From the NCBI RefSeq assembly GCF_932526225.1, contig NC_064044.1, positions 625,001 through 689,000 on the forward strand: DNA of 64,000 nt, in the 5' to 3' direction. Every line of letters starts with the position of its first letter. The first letter of the stretch is position 1. This DNA is from Nematostella vectensis. Lineage: Eukaryota; Cnidaria; Anthozoa; Actiniaria; Edwardsiidae. The notes below the pieces were generated by a model. The model was not told the DNA's origin, searched no databases, and saw nothing but the letters and a program-made list of their open reading frames with translations. The translations under genes were made by a program, and so were the position numbers. Of this stretch, positions 9,700-22,429 are shown one piece after another.

Positions 9700-12050
9700 T
9701 ACAAAAGCATCATTCAAAAAGGTCTTTGGGGAATAGCAGTGAAGATTAATTTTATGTGCTTTCTTAATTAATTTAAGCGATTACGAAAAGTCATCAGAAC
9801 CACCCCAAAGTAGAACTCCCTTCCAGCAGAAGCCGTTGAGGCTGACTCTGTAGTTGCTGTATGTAAGGCAATTCTAAACGCAAGTAAATAAGACCGAGAC
9901 ACCGCTCCTCACCCATTGCACTATTAGTACCTTATTACTAGAAGCAATTACCACAATTAAAGATTACAGATTAAAGACACCTCATTGTTTTATTGTATTC
10001 CCGTTCTAGTGTTTTTTTTCCATTGTTTGTTTGTGGTGCATCAATCCAATAAGCGAGCTGCTACACGACTCATTGACCGTACAAAAGAAAACTTAATACT
10101 TTACTTAAATAAGTAAACCTCTTTTCGATCGCGCTAATATCCAGTTGATGGTGCAATGGATTTGAAATCGTCTCATGTTGCCGGGGATGTGTAGGGATCT
10201 AAATCTTTGGCAATGCTCTTTGTTTGAAAGAATTTACAGCCAAATTCGTTGCTGCGCGACCTCGGCGAATCCAAAATCCTTGTCTCGTTTGGGAAACGCA
10301 AAGTCAGACACAAGCTTTGGGAGCGGTTTGTCTGGTTTTGATTGTTTGGTTTGATTGACTACGCACTATTCCCAAATGAAGAAAGAAATTTTCGATTCTG
10401 GAAGGTCGCGCAACAACGAATTTGGCTATAATGATTCAATTAACTTTGCCGTCTTTTGTTGCAAATTTGTGTATACCGGTTGTTTACCATTTAATCGGAA
10501 ATTCCGGTATTCTGGTTATTTTGCAAATGGTACAGATTCCTTCCACTGGAAATTTTTCGGAAAGTATCGAATTGTTATAGAGATAGTCCACCGTGGATAC
10601 CAGAAATTCCGGAAAATCGCATCTGCAACTTTTACCCGCAGAATTTCTGGGTACAGAAGAAAGTGGTGCATAAGTCAACCCGGAAATTTTAGAATATTGG
10701 CAATTCCGACATTCCGGAAAACTGAGATTCATTCCAGATTGTTTATTTGTGTTTTATTTGAAGCATCATCGGCAGCTCTAGTTTTCGTTTTCTTTTGGTT
10801 GCGTGCATGCAACATTAGCTAATTATTCTTTTCTTTTCGTAGTTTTGGTCTGATTTCTATTGCGCTAAATCCCCTTTGTTATTTCAGTGTTTGATATGCG
10901 TTTTAGCGTACCTAATGCAAATGCAATTTGTAAGAGATTTAGGTTTCAGACGCGTTCCCAGGATTGGCCGAGTGGCGGGTGGGGGGGGGGGGGGTGGGGG
11001 GGGGGGGTGCGCATCCCCCTGTGTACGCAGACTGATTGAATACATTCCCCCCTCCCTGCACATAGTTAATCTGGAATAAATGTTATCTAGAAATAATGAT
11101 CATGAAAACACATGTATCAATATTAATTTTATTAATTGTTCATAATTGTGTCATACTGTTTTATTGACCTCTGATGAAAACGCCCCACCCTGAGGTTGTG
11201 TACTCTACGTATAATTATCAATTTTGTCAAATTATCGAAAACAAAATCAAAACACGTTCCAACTGTCCTTAATAGGTAGCAGTGCCTTCGATGATGTTAG
11301 AAGAGTGTGAGTGTGAATGAAGTAATTTGGCATTTTTATAAATTTCATTTAATTCTATATATCACGATCAATTGCACACACGCATTGTTGCCGGCGTCGC
11401 GTCCTTGCTTAGGACGTTTTTCACATCCTTCTTGGGACGCGACTAGGACGCAACTAAGAAGCGACGCCGGCAAAATTCAGCTGCGCGCGCAATAGGACGT
11501 AACTTGTAAAGCCCGGCTTACACGGTGAGGAAAATTTCACGAGAGCACTATATAAAATATGATATTTTATAGGGTTTTTTTTAAGGAATATCCAGAAAAC
11601 TTTGACAATCAACATTTAAGTGATATTTCCAAAAAAATAACCTTTCTTTCCTACCAGGCTGATTAGGTCCTTACAGGTAAGCATCCTCGGAAGCCCAGGG
11701 GTATTTCCTTTCTAACGTTTCACTCGCGCGTGAGGATTATAAGTAAGGTGTAGGTTTCGACTAGGTTCTTATACGCGGATGTTTATTCTAAGCCAATTCA
11801 CCTATTACAGCAAAAAAAAAAAGTACAGAATCGCTTGCAACAAAGTCTGACAGGTTACTGGGTTATTTGAATAAATAAAATTTTGGTTTGTGAGAGATTA
11901 TAAGTAACTTGTGCCGGGGGTGCTGTGGCTTCGAGTCCAGTCTTTCTCATTCCTCGCAGTACAAATGGCGGACAAAGGGGCGAAGTACTCGTCTTTTATT
12001 ATATTTAATCTCTGTTCTTTGCAACTTCATAAAAGAGAGCTCTAGATTAA
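9700..12050. other. Intergenic region upstream of N6AMT1
   Basis: No gene recognised in about 2.3 kb. It holds a patch at about 10490-10740 with many TTCCGG/CCGGAA words, a poly-G tract (about 10976-11008, nearly all G), and a GC-rich inverted repeat at 11388-11473. The last few hundred bases should contain the N6AMT1 promoter and 5' UTR, but no core promoter element is clear. Confidence 0.45.
11388..11473. mobile_element. GC-rich inverted repeat (MITE-like)
   Basis: TTGCCGGCGTCGC (11388-11400) and GCGACGCCGGCAA (11461-11473) are perfect 13-bp reverse complements. The 60-bp interior carries several GGACG/CGTCC words that extend the pairing imperfectly. It could be a small foldback transposon or a stable hairpin. 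Confidence 0.55.
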
Positions 12051-12089
12051 GTTATCACCCCTGCTAGCTTCTTTCAGCCTTTTGCTAGC

Positions 12090-15000
12090 ATGACTTTTTC
12101 CACACCTTCAGTCTCCCATCTTACCGCCGAGGATTTTGAATTGGTCTATGAACCCGCCGAGGACTCGTTCCTCATGATGGATGCACTTGAGAAAGACGCT
12201 CAGCTTCTCCATGAGATAAGGTCAGGTATCTTTGTGATAGACACTCACTCAAACTCTAGGATTTGTTCATACCTTGACTAGATGAGTGCCAGACCCATAC
12301 AAAATAAAAATGTGTCACTGTACTAGGCAATACCCGTGCAAAATGAGAATGTGTTAGGCAATACCCGTACAAAATGAGAATGTGTTAGGCAATACCCATG
12401 CAAAATGAGAATGTGTTAGGCAATACCCGTACAAAATGAGAATGTGTTAGGCAATACCCGTACAAAATGAGAATGTGTTAGGCAATACCCGTACAAAATG
12501 AGAATGTGTTAGGCAATACCCGTGCAAAATGAGAATGTGTTAGGCAATACCCGTACCAAATGAGAATGTGTTACCATACCAGCAGTCTTAGCAATCAAAA
12601 CAGTATCATTTGTGTTTGTGTTCAGCCCATCCGTTTGTGTGGAAGTTGGCAGTGGGTCTGGGGTGCTGATAACATTTCTTGCAAGTATCACAGGACCTCA
12701 CTCACTTTATATGTAAGTTACAGTATGTTAGATATCTATGAAACATATCCGGTGGCTTGAAAGTTAGCAGACTCACAATCATACACTGTATTTACAAAAG
12801 ATGGCCACAAGTTTGCAAAAAAAGTAATAATTTGGGTGTATTTTTTTGCTGTTTATGATTCACAATAGAAGAGAATACTTAATGTAAGCATTTCTAGGGA
12901 TGTAAAAATAAAGACTTAAAATACAGATAAAAGGTTAGGGAGAGTGTAGTAGGGTTAGTAATCTCTAAAAAAAAACATTTAGAATGTTTAATTGTCATCT
13001 TACAGAGCAACAGATATAAACGCCAAGGCGGCACTATGTACGACAAGAACAGCTAAGCAAAATGGCTGCACAGTGAGTGCAGTTGTCACTGATCTGGTGA
13101 GTAGAAATTTGTTCCCTACCCTAATGCACAGTAACAGCATTGATCTCTCTTTAGACTCAGCTCCCAGGAGATGGGCCCTTCTTTAGCTTGTTAGCCTTTC
13201 CCAAGACTACGGGGACAGCCCGTCCTAGCTTTATTTTTCTTATCCAAAACTACGGTGATAACCCCTTCTAGCTTTATTAGCCTTCCCCAAGACTACGGTG
13301 ACAGCCCCTCCTATCTTTATTTGCCTTTCCCAAGACAAAGGTGCGATATACTTTAGCAAATTCTCAATTGCAGTTTTTCAGTGCTTGTGTAGACATAAAA
13401 AAATGCCAATTTTTTATTGCTAAATGTTTGCATTACCCCCAAATTAGCTTGTTTGTTTATATTCAGTTGTCTTCAATGTACTCAAGGCTTAAAGGAAAGA
13501 TTGATGTGTTACTCTTTAACCCTCCTTATGTTGCCACACCTACTGATGAGGTAAGGTTTGCAAGGCATGATGGGTATATATGAAATGTTGAGTATTTATC
13601 ACCACATAAGACACAATCAGACTTGCTAGTGTCCAGGTACTGCTCCAGGCTGTTTACAGTGAGTGTGAAGATGGTACAAGCCAGCACCCTTGTGGTTGTT
13701 TTATTTCCTCTTATACAGTACAGGGGATTGAAGTGCAGCAGAAGGTGGAACCTCTACCTTCAGTCCTTATCCAAAAAGACGCAGGAGTCACAGGCTTTAA
13801 GATGTAATGTGTATTTCTGTTGTTGGGAGTCACAGGCTTTAACATGTAATGTGTATTTCTGTTGTTGGGAGTCACAGGCTTTAACATGTAATGTGTATTT
13901 CTGTTGTTGGGAGTCACAGGCTTTAACATGTAATGTGTATTTCTATTGTTGGGAGTCACAGGCTTTAACATGTAATGTGTATTTTTGTTGTTGGGAGTCA
14001 CAGGCTTTAACATGTAATGTGTATTTTTGTTGTTGGGAGTCACAGGCTTTAACATGTAATGTGTATTTCTGTTGTTGGGAGTCACAGGCTTTAACATGTA
14101 ATGTGTATTTCTGTTGTTAGGAGTCACAGGCTTTAACATGTAATGTGTATTTCTGTTGTTGGGAGTCACAGGCTTTAAGATGTAATGTGTATTTCTGTTG
14201 TTGGGAGTCACAGGCTTTAACATGTAATGTGTATTTCTGTTGTTGGGAGTCACAGGCTTTAACATGTAATGTGTATTTCTGTTGTTGGGAGTCACAGGCT
14301 TTAACATGTAATGTGTATTTCTGTTGTTGGGAGTCACAGGCTTTAACATGTAATGTGTATTTCTGTTGTTGGGAGTCACAGGCTTTAACATGTAATGTGT
14401 ATTTCTGTTGTTGGGAGTCACAGGCTTTAACATGTAATGTGTATTTCTGTTGTTGGGAGTCACAGGCTTTAACATGTAATGTGTATTTCTGTTGTTGGGA
14501 GTCACAGGCTTTAAAATGTAATGTGTATTTCTGTTGTTGGGAGTAACAGGCTTTAACATGTAATGTGTATTTCTGTTGTTGGGAGTCTAGCTGATGGGGC
14601 TATGTGGTTTTCATACAGAATGTGCTTACGTATCTCTGTTTTGATGGGACTCTAGCTGTACCTCCTTGCCTCCATGATAAATATATACAGTAACACTTTA
14701 TGCCAATTTGTGTTTTTGTTGTTGGCATCTTCATTTCCCATCCTTAACAATTACTTTTGCAAGACATGACAATTCTCTTAGTGCTATAACTCTGTGTGTG
14801 CCATAAACCTTAACAGGTTGCAAGTGAAGGAATACAAGCGTCATGGGCTGGTGGGATAAATGGCAGGCAGGTATAACACCCTCTTATAATAATATACACC
14901 TATTTCAAAAAAGGTTGTCAGTGCAAATGGCGAATGGCAAATAGATTTCCCAATCGCCATTTGCCATTTTGCACTGACAACGTTTTTTGAAAAAGGTATA

Positions 15001-16293
15001 TACTATACAGGAAAACCCAGATTCAAAACAAAACCATGTTGTCAAGGTTACAGACCGCCTCTTGCCTGTTGTCTAGGTAACATATCCCCTCTTACCTGTT
15101 GTCTAGGTTACAGATCCCCTCTAGTCTGTTGTCAAGGTTACAGACCACCTCTTGCCTGTTGTCTAGGTAACATATCCCCTCTTACCTGTTGTCTAGGTTA
15201 CAGATCCCCTCTTCTCTGTTGTCAAGGTTACAGATCCCCTCTTACCTGTTGTCTAGGTTACAGATCCCCTCTTCTCTGTTGTCTAGATTACAGATCCCCT
15301 CTTGCCTGTTGTCTAGGTTACAGATCCCCTCTTGTCTGTTGTCTAGGTTACAGATCCCCTCTTGCCTGTTGTCTAGGTTACAGATCCCCTCTTGTCTGTT
15401 GTCTAGGTTACAGATCCCCTCTTGTCTGTTGTCTAGGTTACAGATCACCTCTTGTCTGTTGTCTAGGTTACAGATCCCCTCTTGCCTGTTGTTAAGGTTA
15501 CAGATCCCCTCTTGTCTGTTGTCTAGGTTACAGATCACCTCTTGCGTATTTTCTAGGTTACAGATCGCCTCTTGTCTGTTGTCTAGGTTACAGATCGCCT
15601 CTTGCCTGTTGTCTAGGTTACAGATCACCTCTTGCCTGTTGTCTAGGTTACAGATCGCCTCTTGCCTGTTGTCTAGGTTACAGATCGCCTCTTGTCTGTT
15701 GTCTAGGTTACAGATCACCTCTTGTCTGTTGTCTAGGTTACAGATCACCTCTTGTCTGTTGTCTAGGTTACAGATCGCCTCTTGTCTGTTGTCTAGGTTA
15801 CAGATCACCTCTTGTCTGTTGTCTAGGTTACAGATCGCCTCTTGCCTGTTGTGTCTTCGTTGCTGTCCCCTAAAGGATGTTTCTATCTTGTTGCTGTAGC
15901 TGAAAACAAACCAGGTGTGTACTTGTACCACACTAAGCTAATGCCATAGAAATACCTGCTTAACAGGTTACATCCATTATACACAGGTTTACATCCATAA
16001 TACACATAAATACCCAAATAGTTGTGATCGATAACCGGATATTGAAAAGGTGTCTGACTTGAAGAAGTCTTATTAAAGAAAATTTGTAAGAGTATACTCA
16101 GGTTTATAATCGATTATCCACCAGTTTTCAAATCAATGTCGATTTAGCTAAAAGTATTTAACGATTTTTTTTCTTTTTAGATGATATAATCTGTTTTCTT
16201 GAAAAGTATGGCCTTCATGGAGAAACAGTGCTACAGCGAAAAGCAGGTTGTGAACGATTATCTATCCTTAGGTTTTCGCACAAGAACCTGTAA
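12090..16293 (+). CDS. N6AMT1: N6AMT1 / HemK2-family methyltransferase, complete, seven exons
   Basis: Class I SAM-dependent methyltransferase; the family methylates the glutamine of the GGQ motif in release factor eRF1, working with TRMT112. Exons: 12090-12220, 12626-12712, 13006-13096, 13467-13550, 14817-14870, 15827-15914, 16181-16293. Phases close at all junctions and give 215 residues, close to the human 214. Seen: VYEPAEDSFLMMDAL near the N-terminus, SAM motif I VEVGSGSG (about residues 49-56), ATDINAKAA (motif II), the catalytic NPPY at 121-124 preceded by IDVLLF, EGIQASWAGGINGRQ, VTDRLLPVVSSLLSPKG, and the C-terminal LSILRFSHKNL before TAA. All introns are GT-AG. No breaks. Introns 1, 3, 4 and 5 carry arrays. 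The array before exon 6 is made of copies of that exon's own acceptor, and the 3' UTR array of copies of the stop region. Confidence 0.93.
12292..12572. repeat. 31-bp tandem array in N6AMT1 intron 1
   Basis: About nine copies of a 31-bp unit with AGGCAATACCCGTACAAAAT and GAGAATGTGTT, fully inside intron 1 and ending about 55 bp before the exon 2 acceptor. I see no copy of exon sequence in it. Confidence 0.88.
13195..13342. repeat. About 49-bp repeat in N6AMT1 intron 3
   Basis: Three diverged copies of a unit with CCCAAGACTACGGTGACAGC and TAGCTTTAT, plus a partial fourth. Purely intronic. Confidence 0.7.
13788..14590. repeat. 42-bp tandem array in N6AMT1 intron 4
   Basis: About 19 copies of a 42-bp unit with GGAGTCACAGGCTTTAACAT and GTAATGTGTATTTCTGTTGTT. 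Copies are nearly identical, so the array is recently homogenised. The unit is 14 codons long, so open frames on both strands are artefacts. Each unit contains GAGTCACAG followed by G, a weak acceptor-like site. Confidence 0.9.
14898..14998. mobile_element. Hairpin MITE-like element in N6AMT1 intron 5
   Basis: GTTGTCAGTGCAAATGGCGA on the left faces CATTTTGCACTGACAAC on the right, with outer TTTCAAAAAAGG and TTTTTTGAAAAAGG arms, making an almost full-length palindrome. It starts about 27 bp after exon 5. No coding. Confidence 0.62.
15040..15856. repeat. 30-bp array made of copies of the N6AMT1 exon 6 splice acceptor
   Basis: About 27 copies of a 30-bp unit. Each holds CTGTTGTCTAG followed by GTTACAGATCRCCTCTTG: a polypyrimidine/AG acceptor plus the first codons of exon 6 (V-T-D-R/H-L-L). 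The last copy is the genuine exon start at 15827. In the exon's phase every earlier copy reads V-T-D-x-L-L-x-V-V and then TAG, so use of an upstream acceptor would end translation. Some copies carry GTTAAG or GTCAAG and lose the canonical tract. Confidence 0.92.
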
Positions 16294-16712
16294 TTGGTGG
16301 AAGCGTTTGCATGAGATGTCGTCATCTTTCACAAGAATCTCTGATTGGGGAAGCGTTTGCATTAATGTCGTCATCTTTCACAAGAATCTCTGATTGGTTG
16401 AAGCGTTTGCATAAGATGTCATCATCTTCCACAAGAATCTCTGATTGTTGGGAGCGTTTGCATGAGATGTCGTTATCTTTCACAAAAATCTCTGATTGCT
16501 GGAAGCGTTTGCATAAATGTCGTCATCTTTCACAAGAATCTCTGATTGGTGGAAGCGTTCGCATAAAATGTCATCATCTTCCACAAGAATCTCTAATTGG
16601 TGGGTGCAGGAGATGTCGTCATCTTTCACATGAATCTCTGATTCGTTGAAGCGTTTGCAAGAGATGTTGAAAATCTTTCACAAGAATCTCAGATTCGTGG
16701 AAGCGTTTGCAT
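16281..16712. repeat. About 50-bp array derived from the N6AMT1 stop-codon region
   Basis: About eight copies of a 49-51 bp unit beginning with CACAAGAATCTCTGATTGG and followed by AAGCGTTTGCAT. The first member is the coding end itself (CACAAGAACCTGTAATTGG, codons H-K-N-L-stop). Later copies are point-mutated relatives, so the array grew from the last codons into the 3' UTR. Confidence 0.82.
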
Positions 16713-16949
16713 TAGATGTCAGTCAGAAATGTAGTCCATGGTAACTTTTTGCTTGTGTGTTGATATAAATTTGAAAGCATCTAAACTAGAAACCAGACAA
16801 GATACTCTACTGGACATTAGTCTAGGATCCACAAAAGTCCCTGTAAATAATTTTAGATTATGATGCCTTTCCATCGAGCCTAGCTGATTTTACTCGATAA
16901 ATGGGTATTTTTATCATTTTAAGATTTCCCCTCTCCCCATGATAAGTAA

Positions 16950-17285
16950 CTGACCAGTATCCGAGGGACTTGTAACCGAGGGACTAGTAACCGAGGGATT
17001 AGTAAATTATTAACCGAGGGATTAGTAACCGAGGGACTAGTAACCGAGGGATTAGTAACCGAGGGATTAGTAACCGAGGGACTAGTAACTGAGGGACTTG
17101 TAACCGGGGGACTAGTAACCGAGGGACTAGTAACCGAGGGACTAGTAACCGAGGGACTAGTAACCGAGGGACTAGTAACCGAGGGACTAGTAACCGAGGG
17201 ACAAGTAATCGAGGGACTAGTAACCGAGGGACAAGTAATCGAGGGACTAGTAATCGAGGGATTAATAACCAAGGGACTAGTGACG
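16950..17285. repeat. 15-bp tandem array
   Basis: About 22 copies of TAACCGAGGGACTAG with TAATC and GGATT variants. Intergenic, beyond the N6AMT1 3' end. The minus-strand frame it opens is an artefact of the 15-bp period. Confidence 0.9.
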
Positions 17286-17790
17286 GAAGGATAAGGCCAA
17301 TGTACTGGCCTTAACTATTTGTTCCTTCCAAGAACAATATGTACCTGGAACCTTCTTCCTTACAAAGTAGTGAACTATCTATCTAGCTATCTATAACAAG
17401 GAAGAACTATCTAGCTATCTAAAACAAGGAAGAACTATCTTGTCAATCGACTGTCAGTCGACTGTCTTGTCAATCGACTGCATCTCTCACCTTCCCCTCC
17501 CCTAACAGAATTTATAAGATCGAAGTATTGTGAAAACATTACAGCTGCCATTGAGCATTCGAATACGACCAAGTGAAGAAAAAAAATCAGCGGCCGGTTT
17601 CTGAAAGGTCCATTAACCCTGGCCCTAACCCACGATAAAATTTAATCCCTTGACGTGTTATCTGTTAAATCAACCTCGATGCTATTGGTATATTAAGGGG
17701 TCGTCAAATATATTTTCTTTATAAAAAAACTACTTATAAAACTACTAATAAAAAAAAAACAGTCAAAAACTAATAAAAAAAAATGTGTCG
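17286..17790. other. Short intergenic spacer between two arrays
   Basis: About 500 bp with no gene. It holds a few local direct repeats (AACTATCTAGCTATCTA; CAATCGACTG three times at about 17446-17480) and A-rich runs before the 47-bp array. Confidence 0.5.
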
Positions 17791-17796
17791 TGGCAT

Positions 17797-20700
17797 CTAG
17801 GACAGGGGCATATGCTCCATATCAGGATTCTATACCCTAATGGACAGGACGAGGGCATATGCTCCATATCAGGATTCTATACCCTAAGGGACAGGACGAG
17901 GGCATATGCTCCATATCAAGATTCTATACCCTAATGGACAGGACAAGGGCATATGCTCCATATCAGGATTCTATACCCTAATGGACAGGACGAGGGCATA
18001 TGCTCCATATCAGGATTCTATACCCTAATGGACAAGACGAGGGCATATGCTCCATATCAGGATTCTATACCCCAAGGGACAGGACAAGGGCATATGCTCC
18101 ATATCAGGATTCTATACCCTAATGGACAGGACGAGGGTATATGCTCCATATCAGGATTCTATACCCTAATGGACAGGACGAGGGCATATGCTCCATATCA
18201 GGATTTTATACCCTAAGGGACAGGACGAGGGCATATGCTCCATATCAGGATTCTATACCCTAATGGACAGGACAAGGGCATATGCTCCATATCAGGATTC
18301 AATACCTTAATGGACAGGACTAGGGCATATGCTCCATATCAGGATTCTATACCCTAATGGACAAGACGAGGGCATATGCTCCATATCAGGATTCTATACC
18401 CCAAGGGACAGGACGAGGGCATATGCTCCATATCAGGATTATATACCCTAATGGACAGGACGAGGGCATATGCTCCATATCAGGATTCTATACCCTAATG
18501 GACAGGACGAGGGCATATGCTCCATATCAGGATTCTATACCCTAATGGACAGGACTAGGGCATATGCTCCATATCAGGATTCTATACCCTAATGGACAGG
18601 ACGAGGGCATATGCTCCATATCAGGATTCTATACCCTAATAGACAGGACGAGGGCATATGCTCCATATCAGGATTCTATACCCTAAGGTACAGGACGAGG
18701 GCATATGCTCCATATCAGGATTCTATACCCTAATGGACAGGACGAGGGCATGTGTTCCATATAAGGATTTTATAACCCAAGGGACAGGACGAGGACATAT
18801 GCTCCATATCAGGATTTTATACCCTAAGGAACAGGCCGAGGACATATGCTCCATATCAGGATTTTATACCCCAAGGGACAGGACGAGGACATATGCTTCA
18901 TATCAGGATTCTATACCCTAAGGTACAGGACGAGGGCATATGCTCCGTATCAGGGTTCTATACCCTAATGGACAGCGCGAGGACATATGCTCCATATCAG
19001 GATTCTATACCCCAATGGACAGCACGAGGACATATGCTCCATATCAGGATTTTATACCCTAAGGGACAGGACGAGGGCATATGCTCCATATCAGGGTTCT
19101 ATACCCTAATGGACAGGACGAGGACATATGTTCCATATAAGGATTTTATACCCCAAGGGACAGGACGAGGACATATGCTCCATATCAGGATTCTATACCC
19201 TAATGGACAGGACGAGGGCATATGCTCCATATCAGGGTTCTATACCCTAATGGACAGGACGAGGGCATATGCTCCATATCAGGGTTCTATACCCTAATGG
19301 ACAGGACGAGGGCATATGCTCCATATCAGGGTTCTATACCCTAATGGACAGGACGAGGGCATATGCTCCATATCAGGATTCTATACCCTAAGGGACAGGA
19401 CTAGGGCATATGCTCCATATCAGGGTTCTATACCCTAAGGGACAGGACGAGGACATATGCTCCATATTAGGATTTTATACCCCAACGGACAGGACAAGGG
19501 CATATGCTGCATATCAGGATTCTATACCCTAAGGGACAGGACTAGGGCATATGCTCCATATCAGGGTTCTATACTCTAATGGACAGGACGAGGGCATATG
19601 CTCCATATAAGGATTTTATACCCCAAGGGACAAGACGAGGGCATATGCTCCATATCAGGGTTCTATACCCTAATGGACAGGACAAGGGCATATGCTCCAT
19701 ATAAGGATTTTATACCCTAAGGAACAGGACGAGGCCATATGCTCCATATTAGGATTCTATACCCTAAGGGACAGGACGAGGCCATATGCTCCATATCAGG
19801 ATTCTATACCCTAAGGGACAGGACGAGGCCATATGCTCCATATCAGGATTCTATACCCTAATGGAGAGGACAAGGCCATATGCTCCATATCAGGATTCTA
19901 TACCCTAAGGGACAGGACGAGGGCATATGCTCCATATCAGGATTCTATACCCTAAGGAACAGGACGAGGGCATATGCTCCATATCAGGATTCTATACCCT
20001 AAGGGACAGGACGAGGGCATATGCTCCATATCAGGATTTTATAGGACGAGGACATATGCTCAATATCAGGATTTTATACCCCAAGGGACAGGACGAGGAC
20101 ATATGCTTCATATCAGGATTCTATACCCTAAGGGACAGGACGAGGGCATATGCTCCGTATCAGGGTTCTATACCCTAATGGACAGTGCGAGGACATATGC
20201 TCCATATCAGGATTCTATACCCCAATGGACAGCGCGAGGACATATGCTCCATATCAGGATTTTATACCCTAAGGGACAGGACGAGGGCATATGCTCCATA
20301 TCAGGGTTCTATACCCTAATGGACAGGACAAGGGCATATGTTCCAATAAGGATTTTATACCCCAAGGGACAGGACGAGGACATATGCTCCATATCAGGAT
20401 TCTATACCCTAATGGACAGGACGAGGGCATATGCTCCATATCAGGCTTCTATACCCTAATTGACATGACTAGGGCATTTGCTCCATATCAGGGTTCTATA
20501 CCCTAATGGACAGGACGAGGGCATATGCTCCATATCAGGGTTCTATACCCTAATGGACAGGACGAGGGCATATGCTCCATATAAGGATTTTATACCCCAA
20601 GGGACAGGACGAGGACATATGCTCCATATCAGGATTCTATACCCTAATGGACAGGACGAGGACATATGTTCCATATCAGGATTCTATACCCCAAGGGACA

Positions 20701-21795
20701 GGACGAGGACATATGCTCCATATCAGGATTCTATACCCTAATGGACAGGACGAGGGCATATGCTCCATATCAGGATTCTATACCCTAATGGACAGGACGA
20801 GGGCATATGCTCCATACCAGGGTTCTATACCTCAATGGACAGGACGAGGGCATATGCTCCATATAAGGATTTTATACCCCAAGGGACAGGACGAGGACAT
20901 ATGCTCCATATAAGGATTTTATACCCCAAGGGACAGGACGAGGGCATATGCTCCATATCAGGATTATATACCCTAAGGAACAGGACGAGGCTATATGCTC
21001 CATATCAGGATTCTATACCCTAAGGGACAGGACGAGGCCATATGCTCCATATCAGGATTCTATACCCTAAGGGACAGGACGAGGCCATATGCTCCATATC
21101 AGGATTCTATACCCTAAGGGACAGGACTAGGGCATATGCTCCATATCAGGGTTCTATACTCTAATGGACAGGACGAGGGCATATGCTCCATATCAGGATT
21201 CTATACCCTAAGGAACAGGACGAGGGCATATGCTCCATATCAGGATTCTATACCCTAATGGACAGGACGAGGGCATATGCTCCATATCAGGATTATATAC
21301 CCTAAGGAACAGGACGAGGACATATGCTTCATATCAGGATTCTATACCCTAAGGGACAGGACGAGGGCATATGCTCCGTATCAGGGTTCTATACCCTAAT
21401 GGACAGCGCGAGGACATATGCTCCATATCAGGATTCTATACCCCAATGGACAGCGCGAGGACATATGCTCCATATCAGGATTTTATACCCTAAGGGACAG
21501 GACGAGGGCATATGCTCCATATCAGGGTTCTATACCCTAATGGACAGGACGAGGACATATGTTCCATATAAGGATTTTATACCCCAAGGGACAGGACGAG
21601 GACATATGCTCCATATCAGGATTCTATACCCTAATGGACAGGACGAGGGCATATGCTCCATATCAGGATTCTATACCCTAAGGAACAGGACGAGGACATA
21701 TGCTCCATATCAGGATTCTATACCCTAAGGGACAGGACGAGGACATATGCTCCATATCAAGATTCTATACCCTAAGGGCCAGGACGAGGGCATGT
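17797..21795. repeat. 4-kb array of a 47-bp unit
   Basis: About 85 copies of a 47-bp unit with GGGCATATGCTCCATATCAG, ATTCTATACCC and GGACAGGACGA. Since 47 is not divisible by 3, all three frames cycle through the same 47-residue sequence and several frames stay open for 60-160 codons; these are artefacts. Blocks of copies share variants (GACAGCGCGAGGACATATG near 18974, 20232 and 21412; AGGCCATATG near 19735 and 21040), showing multi-unit duplication. A shortened copy sits near 20040. The array separates the tail-to-tail N6AMT1 and PAG-like genes. Confidence 0.93.
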
Positions 21796-22425
21796 GTCGG
21801 ATGCTACCTTCCTTATATTAACGCCAGAAGTTAGAAAGCACGCAATACTCAGCTAACCAACCAGTTTGCTTGTTAAAACACCTTTATTAGTGTTACGTAT
21901 AATGGTTAGGAATGAAATGTAGGCATTAGGACTACTAAAAGGCAGTCACTTGTGTTTTACGCTGAGGAGCTTTGCACTAAATACGTCTAAACACTAGGGC
22001 GTAGTTAGAGACCGACTTCATGTACCGTGCCAAGTGTAAACGCATGTAAATGACGATAAAAAAAATCGACTTCGTTCATTTGCTTGTAGTTGCAGATGAA
22101 ACGGCGTCTAAACTAGAACGAAGAACGCCAACTCCGGGGTAAAATGAATGCTTTAAACTATTCAAGTTTACTGAAATACCTCACCTGAGTAAGGCTAAAG
22201 AATGAAATGGTGTTGCTGCTTTTCCTGAAATTATTTCTTATTAAAATATTTCTGTATACATTGGAATTCAGAGTGGGAACTGTGTTTGATGTCTAAATTT
22301 TCAGTGCAAAAAATCAAGCTAAAGTTTACAAAGTATTGATAGAACGTTCTTACAAAATGTCCCCAAAAGATGCATGAAGCAAAACCGAGATCCCTTCAAA
22401 CGGAGGATTTAGAAGAAATGTGCGA
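21796..22425. other. AT-rich flank downstream of the PAG-like gene
   Basis: About 630 bp without a gene. On the minus strand this is beyond the PAG-like stop codon and may hold part of its 3' UTR; TTTATT at about 21882 reads AATAAA on that strand, a possible poly(A) signal too far away to be convincing. Confidence 0.35.
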
Positions 22426-22429
22426 AAGC

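Noticed and set aside
10355-10822. 155-codon plus-strand frame
   Set aside because: No domain, Phe/Arg-rich AT-type composition, not conserved in any way I can see; probably noncoding.
13711-14559. 282-codon minus-strand frame of NNRNTHYMLKPVTP repeats
   Set aside because: A 42-bp array within an N6AMT1 intron; the period is divisible by 3, so frames stay open without selection.
15189-15931. Long frames on both strands across the 30-bp array
   Set aside because: Artefacts of the period; the relevant frame is the exon 6 frame, which is stopped in every unit but the last.
17797-21795. Many overlapping plus-strand frames of 60-160 codons (MLHIRILYP...)
   Set aside because: A 47-bp unit cycles through all frames; the peptides are the same repeat read from different starts, with no start context or homology.
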